64,000 nucleotides of DNA from Lachnospiraceae bacterium (GTDB lineage Bacteria > Bacillota > Clostridia > Lachnospirales > Lachnospiraceae). The stretch lies in assembly GCA_017540355.1 (NCBI GenBank), contig JAFYBE010000042.1, forward strand, positions 1 to 64,000, in the 5' to 3' direction. The notes under the pieces are model-generated. The model searched no databases. It was not told the origin of the DNA and saw nothing but the letters and a program-made list of their open reading frames with translations. The translations under genes were made by a program, and so were the position numbers. Shown one piece after another: positions 60,578-64,000 of the stretch. Position 1 is the stretch's first letter. Every line of letters starts with the position of its first letter.

Positions 60578-61435
60578 ATGAAGTATCTGTTAATCGCAAT
60601 CATTTTTATTATATCTGCGTTTGTTGTTATGATGTGCATTGATATCAACAGATTTATCGTGCGCGAATACACCATATATACCGACAAAACAGACAGAGAA
60701 TACAGGATGCTTTTACTTGCCGATCTTCATGACAAGGAGTTTGGTAAGGAGAATTATAAACTTATAGATGCCGTTAAAAGTCTTGATCCTGATTTCATCT
60801 GTGCGGTCGGCGATATGCTTACGGCAAGACCGGGACGGAGTACGGACAGAGCTCTTAAGTTTTTTTCATATATAAGTAACTATAAGATATTCTATTCAAT
60901 CGGTAATCACGAATACCGAATGAAGATATATCCCGAGCATTACGGCCTGGCCTATGCAGATTATGTGCTTGCTCTTAAGGAGATGGGCATTACGGTATTG
61001 GAGAACGATCATGCTTATCTTGATGATACGAATATCCGCATACAGGGTCTTATGATTGACAGGCTGTATTACAAGCGTTTTGAGAAGCATCCGATGACTG
61101 CGGAATATGTGCACAGTCTGACAGGTGATTTTGATAAGGATGAATTTTGCATAATGCTTGCTCATAATCCTGAGTATTTTGATGCTTATGCTGATTCGGG
61201 TGCGGACCTTACACTTTCGGGGCATGTGCACGGCGGAATTGTAAGACTGCCGATTTTCGGCGGAGTGATTTCGCCGCGTCTTAAGTTCTTCCCCAAGTAT
61301 GACGGAGGAATATATGAAAAAGGACGCGCTCAGATGATCTTAAGCAGAGGCCTTGGATATCATACGCTGCCGATCAGACTTTTTAATCCCGGCGAACTCA
61401 TATGTGTTAAGCTTTCTCCGCTTAAGGATAAGTGA
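60578..61435 (+). CDS. Metallophosphoesterase with N-terminal membrane anchor
   Basis: A 285-residue protein of the calcineurin-like superfamily. One N-terminal helix (about 3-22) anchors it. The metal-binding blocks are in order: LLADLHD (Asp-x-His), AVGDM (Gly-Asp), SIGNHEY (Asn-His-Glu), LAHNPE and TLSGHVHGG. This YaeI-like layout is seen in membrane-associated phosphodiesterases and UDP-diacylglucosamine-hydrolase-like proteins; the substrate cannot be named. ATG 60578 has GGGGTG seven bases upstream and gives a natural anchor start, so I dropped twelve codons back to GTG 60542. Confidence 0.88.
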   Translation: MKYLLIAIIFIISAFVVMMCIDINRFIVREYTIYTDKTDREYRMLLLADLHDKEFGKENYKLIDAVKSLDPDFICAVGDMLTARPGRSTDRALKFFSYISNYKIFYSIGNHEYRMKIYPEHYGLAYADYVLALKEMGITVLENDHAYLDDTNIRIQGLMIDRLYYKRFEKHPMTAEYVHSLTGDFDKDEFCIMLAHNPEYFDAYADSGADLTLSGHVHGGIVRLPIFGGVISPRLKFFPKYDGGIYEKGRAQMILSRGLGYHTLPIRLFNPGELICVKLSPLKDK

Positions 61436-61465
61436 TTAAACGGGAACTGCAGTTTTGCCTTTAAC

Positions 61466-61494
61466 TTGCGGCAAAGTAAACGGGGTAGTATACT
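61466..61494 (+). promoter_or_regulatory. Promoter of scpA-scpB
   Basis: TTGCGG (61466-61471), 17-base spacer, TATACT (61489-61494), 27 bases before the scpA start. Confidence 0.5.
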
Positions 61495-61521
61495 TTTTTA
61501 GATAAATATTCGGAGGATAAC

Positions 61522-62322
61522 ATGGCTTTATCGGTTAAGCTCGAAGTCTTTGAAGGACCGTTAGACCTTCTGCTTCACCTGATTGATAAGAACAAGATAG
61601 ATATATATGATATTCCGATAGTGCTCATCACGGAGCAGTATATGGAATATATAAAAATGATGGAGACTGAGGATATGAACGTCATGAGTGAGTTTTTGCT
61701 TATGGCGGCGACCCTTCTTGATATTAAATGCAAGATGCTTCTTCCTAAGGAAGAGACGGTGGAAGGCGAGGAAGAAGAGGATCCGAGGGCTGAACTTGTT
61801 CAGAAACTTTTAGAATACAAGATGTACAAATACATGTCTTTTGAACTTAAGGACATGTCAATGAGTGCTCAGAAGTACATTTATAAAGCGCCTACAATTC
61901 CCGAAGAGGTTTCGGCTTATAAGGAGCCTACGGATTATGCGACACTTTTGGGAGATGTCAATCTTCAGAAGCTCAATGAGATATTCAAAGAGACCATGAA
62001 GCGAAGAGAGGACAAGATCGATCCCATAAGAAGCCAGTTCGGTAAGATTGAGAAGGATGAGATAGACCTTGATGCCAAGACTGAATACGTCAAGTCTTTC
62101 CTTTGGATGAATAAGGAGACAAGCTTTAAGGAACTTCTGGAAAAGCAGGGAAGCAAGATGGAGATAATCGTGACTTTCCTTATAATCCTTGAGCTGATTA
62201 AGATAGGACTTGTGGAGATAAAGCAGACAAAACTTTTTGATGATATACTTATTATAGTAAAGGATGTGACTCAGGAAGAGTTCCTGGGAGCAGAGATCGG
62301 TGAGGACAATGGAGAAGAGTAG
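61522..62322 (+). CDS. scpA: Segregation and condensation protein A
   Basis: A 266-residue kleisin that bridges the Smc heads in chromosome condensation. The N-terminus LEVFEGPLDLLLHLIDKNKIDIYDIPI is diagnostic, followed by EFLLMAATLLDIKCKMLLP. A charged middle part leads to a winged-helix C-terminus (VTFLIILELIKIGLVEIKQ). GGAGG precedes ATG 61522. The 3' end overlaps scpB, so ScpA and ScpB are made together as subunits of one complex. Confidence 0.97.
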   Translation: MALSVKLEVFEGPLDLLLHLIDKNKIDIYDIPIVLITEQYMEYIKMMETEDMNVMSEFLLMAATLLDIKCKMLLPKEETVEGEEEEDPRAELVQKLLEYKMYKYMSFELKDMSMSAQKYIYKAPTIPEEVSAYKEPTDYATLLGDVNLQKLNEIFKETMKRREDKIDPIRSQFGKIEKDEIDLDAKTEYVKSFLWMNKETSFKELLEKQGSKMEIIVTFLIILELIKIGLVEIKQTKLFDDILIIVKDVTQEEFLGAEIGEDNGEE

Positions 62323-62878
62323 GCAGACAGCCGTTTTGGAAGCGGTACTTTTTACAATGGGAGAGGCCGTTAAGATCGACAAGCTTGCTAAGCTGATAGA
62401 AGCAGATGAAAAAGAGACGGTTGCTTTATTGGAGGAGATGAAAAAGGGTCTTGATAAGGATTCAAGAGGTATAACGCTTAATCAGGTGGGCGATGCATAT
62501 CAGCTTTGCACCAAGCCTGAGATGTATGATTATCTTATCGATCTTACAAAGTCGGATCATAAGTTTGTATTAAGCGATTCGGCTTTGGAAGCACTTTCGA
62601 TCATTGCATACAAGCAGCCCGTAACAAGACTTGATGTTGAAAAGATCAGGGGCGTTAACAGTGATCATGCCATTAACAGGCTTTTGGAATTTGATCTTAT
62701 CAAGGAACTCGGAAGGATGGATGCTCCGGGTAAGCCGATACTTTTCGGTACAACCGATCAGTTCTTGAGGAGTTTCGGAGTTAAGAGCCTTGAGGACCTG
62801 CCTGAGATGAGTCAGGTACAGATTGAGGAATTTAAGGAGCAGGCTGAACAGGAAGTGCAGCTTAAGCTTGATATATAA
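62309..62878 (+). CDS. scpB: Segregation and condensation protein B
   Basis: A 189-residue winged-helix protein that dimerises and binds ScpA. Signatures are AVLEAVLFTMGEAVKIDKLA, LSDSALEALSIIAYKQPVTR and GRMDAPGKPILFGTTDQFL. Length is normal. It overlaps scpA by 14 bases. ATG 62309, with GGTGAGG just upstream, is preferred over GTG 62300. Confidence 0.96.
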   Translation: MEKSRQTAVLEAVLFTMGEAVKIDKLAKLIEADEKETVALLEEMKKGLDKDSRGITLNQVGDAYQLCTKPEMYDYLIDLTKSDHKFVLSDSALEALSIIAYKQPVTRLDVEKIRGVNSDHAINRLLEFDLIKELGRMDAPGKPILFGTTDQFLRSFGVKSLEDLPEMSQVQIEEFKEQAEQEVQLKLDI

Positions 62879-62908
62879 TTTATATCATTTGGTATTTGGG
62901 GTGTTGCG

Positions 62909-63388
62909 ATGACAAAAGAAGAAGCCAAGAACAAATTGCGTCAGGCCGGTTATACGGTGATTGACGATAATTCCGTTGTGACTGTTATAATCGGGGCTGA
63001 CGGAAATATTAAAACGACCATAAAGGCTGTTAAGGAGAAATTAAAGGCACTCGGATATGAAGCCAGCTTCTCCGTAAGACAGCAGAAAGATTCTGAAAAC
63101 TTTGCAAAAGAGGCGTCCGCCACGGAACCCGATACGGATTCGTATGAAGAAGAGTCTGATATCGAAGATGCAGAGATTTCACAGGATGCAGAAGAACCGA
63201 TTTTGCATGAAGAGGCATCCGGCGAAGATAAAGAAGCGGCGGACGAGGAAGTGGCAAAAGACAACAAAGATAAAAAGACGGATGATAAGGATGATGATAC
63301 GGAGTATTTCGATGAAGAGGATTCTGCAATGATACTCGGTGAGGATGCAATACAATTCTCACTTGATGATTTCGGATTGGATTTTTAG
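62909..63388 (+). CDS. Acidic hypothetical protein
   Basis: A 159-residue protein. Residues 1-65 are a small globular domain (TKEEAKNKLRQAGYTVIDDNS, then TIKAVKEKLKALGYEASFSV), and the rest is a Glu/Asp/Lys-rich, probably disordered tail, closing with AIQFSLDDFGLDF. No family is recognised. It starts 30 bases after scpB and 10 bases before the chemoreceptor gene, so it shares a transcript with one or both. Confidence 0.65.
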   Translation: MTKEEAKNKLRQAGYTVIDDNSVVTVIIGADGNIKTTIKAVKEKLKALGYEASFSVRQQKDSENFAKEASATEPDTDSYEEESDIEDAEISQDAEEPILHEEASGEDKEAADEEVAKDNKDKKTDDKDDDTEYFDEEDSAMILGEDAIQFSLDDFGLDF

Positions 63389-63398
63389 GAGCGGGGCT

Positions 63399-64000
63399 AT
63401 GAAAGATAAGAATGTTAAAGATACTAAGAAAAAGAGCGGACTTAAAGGCATTCTTATAAGGCTTGTAATGATCCCTCTTTTTATTATGGGAATAGTGACC
63501 ATGATATTTGCTTATATCATGGGCTATAGGACAGTAAGTTCGGAAGTAAAACAGGGGCTTATCAATATTGTCAATGCGACTTTATACTCATATCAGGATG
63601 TCTATTCACAGGATATCTATTTTCTTGATAACGGCGACGGAACATACAGACTGGATACTGAGAAGACAGCTGTTGTGCCGGATCCTGCCTATATCGATTA
63701 TCTCAAAGAAAAAACAAATACCGATATTACTTTGCTCTACTATGACATAAGGATGATCACAACGTTTGCGGACTCTGATGGTGAGAGGCTTAACGGAACC
63801 GTTGTGAGCAAAAAGATCGTGGATGATGTGTTCGGCAGTAAGGCGCCGGTATTCTACGATAATGTATTTATAGAGTCAAGAAATTATTATGCATGTTATA
63901 TTCCCGTTTTGAATGCCAACAACGAATGCATCGGAATGGTTTTTGCGGGAAAACCGTCAGGTGTTGTTAAGAACGAAGTGTTTATGAGTGCACTTCCGAT
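63399..64000 (+). CDS. Cache-type chemoreceptor, N-terminal part (cut by the window end)
   Basis: The first 200 residues are visible. A basic start (KDKNVKDTKKKSG) precedes a membrane helix (GILIRLVMIPLFIMGIVTMI), then an extracytoplasmic single-Cache domain with DITLLYYDIRMITTFAD, NGTVVSKKIVDDVF, SRNYYACYIPVLNANNECIGMVFAGKP. This layout is typical of methyl-accepting chemotaxis proteins, whose signalling part would lie beyond 64000; a histidine kinase is possible but less likely. AGGAG overlaps the previous stop and precedes ATG 63399. Confidence 0.75.
   Translation, partial: MKDKNVKDTKKKSGLKGILIRLVMIPLFIMGIVTMIFAYIMGYRTVSSEVKQGLINIVNATLYSYQDVYSQDIYFLDNGDGTYRLDTEKTAVVPDPAYIDYLKEKTNTDITLLYYDIRMITTFADSDGERLNGTVVSKKIVDDVFGSKAPVFYDNVFIESRNYYACYIPVLNANNECIGMVFAGKPSGVVKNEVFMSALP

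Noticed and set aside
62950..63362. Serine- and histidine-rich open frames antisense to the acidic protein
   Set aside because: They mirror the Glu/Asp/Lys-rich codons of the real gene and start without ribosome sites.
1..64000. CRISPR arrays, rRNA, tRNA, insertion sequences
   Set aside because: No repeat-spacer pattern, no rRNA or tRNA sequence and no transposase gene was seen when reading the window.

Overview
The window looks like the chromosome of an anaerobic, moderately low-GC Firmicute, most likely a plant-polysaccharide-using Lachnospiraceae (Butyrivibrio-like). Grounds for this are the gene order era ... recO ... glyS-ppdK, a single-chain glycyl-tRNA synthetase, pyruvate phosphate dikinase, a fused 1413-residue 2-hydroxyacyl-CoA dehydratase activase, GH5, GH13 and GH42 glycosidases, DegV and H-cluster modules in kinases, and strong AGGAGG-type ribosome sites. 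This is inference from gene content; no 16S rRNA and no tRNA gene was seen.

Layout. 1-1.6 kb: the end of an integrated element (an excisionase tail and a tyrosine integrase). 1.6-5.6 kb: a diguanylate cyclase divergent from a traX / small protein / GH5 lipoprotein operon. 5.6-9.9 kb: the dehydratase activase. 10.1-12.2 kb: a rhomboid-like membrane protein that appears catalytically dead, a degenerate sigma-like protein and a small unknown protein. 12.4-26.2 kb: four consecutive hybrid histidine kinases with different input modules (Cache, H-cluster/Fe-S, and two membrane types, one also carrying a DegV domain), then an alanine/glycine symporter and a response regulator without an output domain. 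26.2-34.4 kb: M16 protease, DUF4349 lipoprotein, era, a PAP2-like protein, a Na/Pi transporter and recO. 34.4-37.7 kb: divergent GH42 beta-galactosidase and galK. 37.8-42.8 kb: lipoprotein, glyS, ppdK. 42.9-48.3 kb: a maltodextrin ABC importer operon (binding protein, two permeases) ending in a GH13 lipoprotein. 49.1-57.4 kb: polytopic membrane proteins, a NusG-II/ApbE flavin transferase divergent from a Gx-type transporter, and an HD-GYP protein. 57.5-64 kb: alaS, rpsU, a metallophosphoesterase, scpA-scpB, an acidic protein and the start of a Cache-type chemoreceptor.

How the genes fit together. Sugar supply is served by the secreted GH5 and GH13 lipoproteins, the maltodextrin importer, GH42 and GalK. 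Cyclic di-GMP is made (GGDEF) and degraded (HD-GYP) by proteins in the same window. The strongest candidate for a little-described system is the kinase cluster at 12.4-26.2 kb. It appears to merge an extracytoplasmic ligand, a hydrogen or redox signal, a fatty-acid-like ligand and membrane state into one phosphorelay whose local regulator has no DNA-binding domain.

Four tail-to-tail gene pairs have overlapping or abutting stop codons. At two of them the plus-strand terminators lie inside or upstream of the opposite gene, so antisense transcription is expected there.
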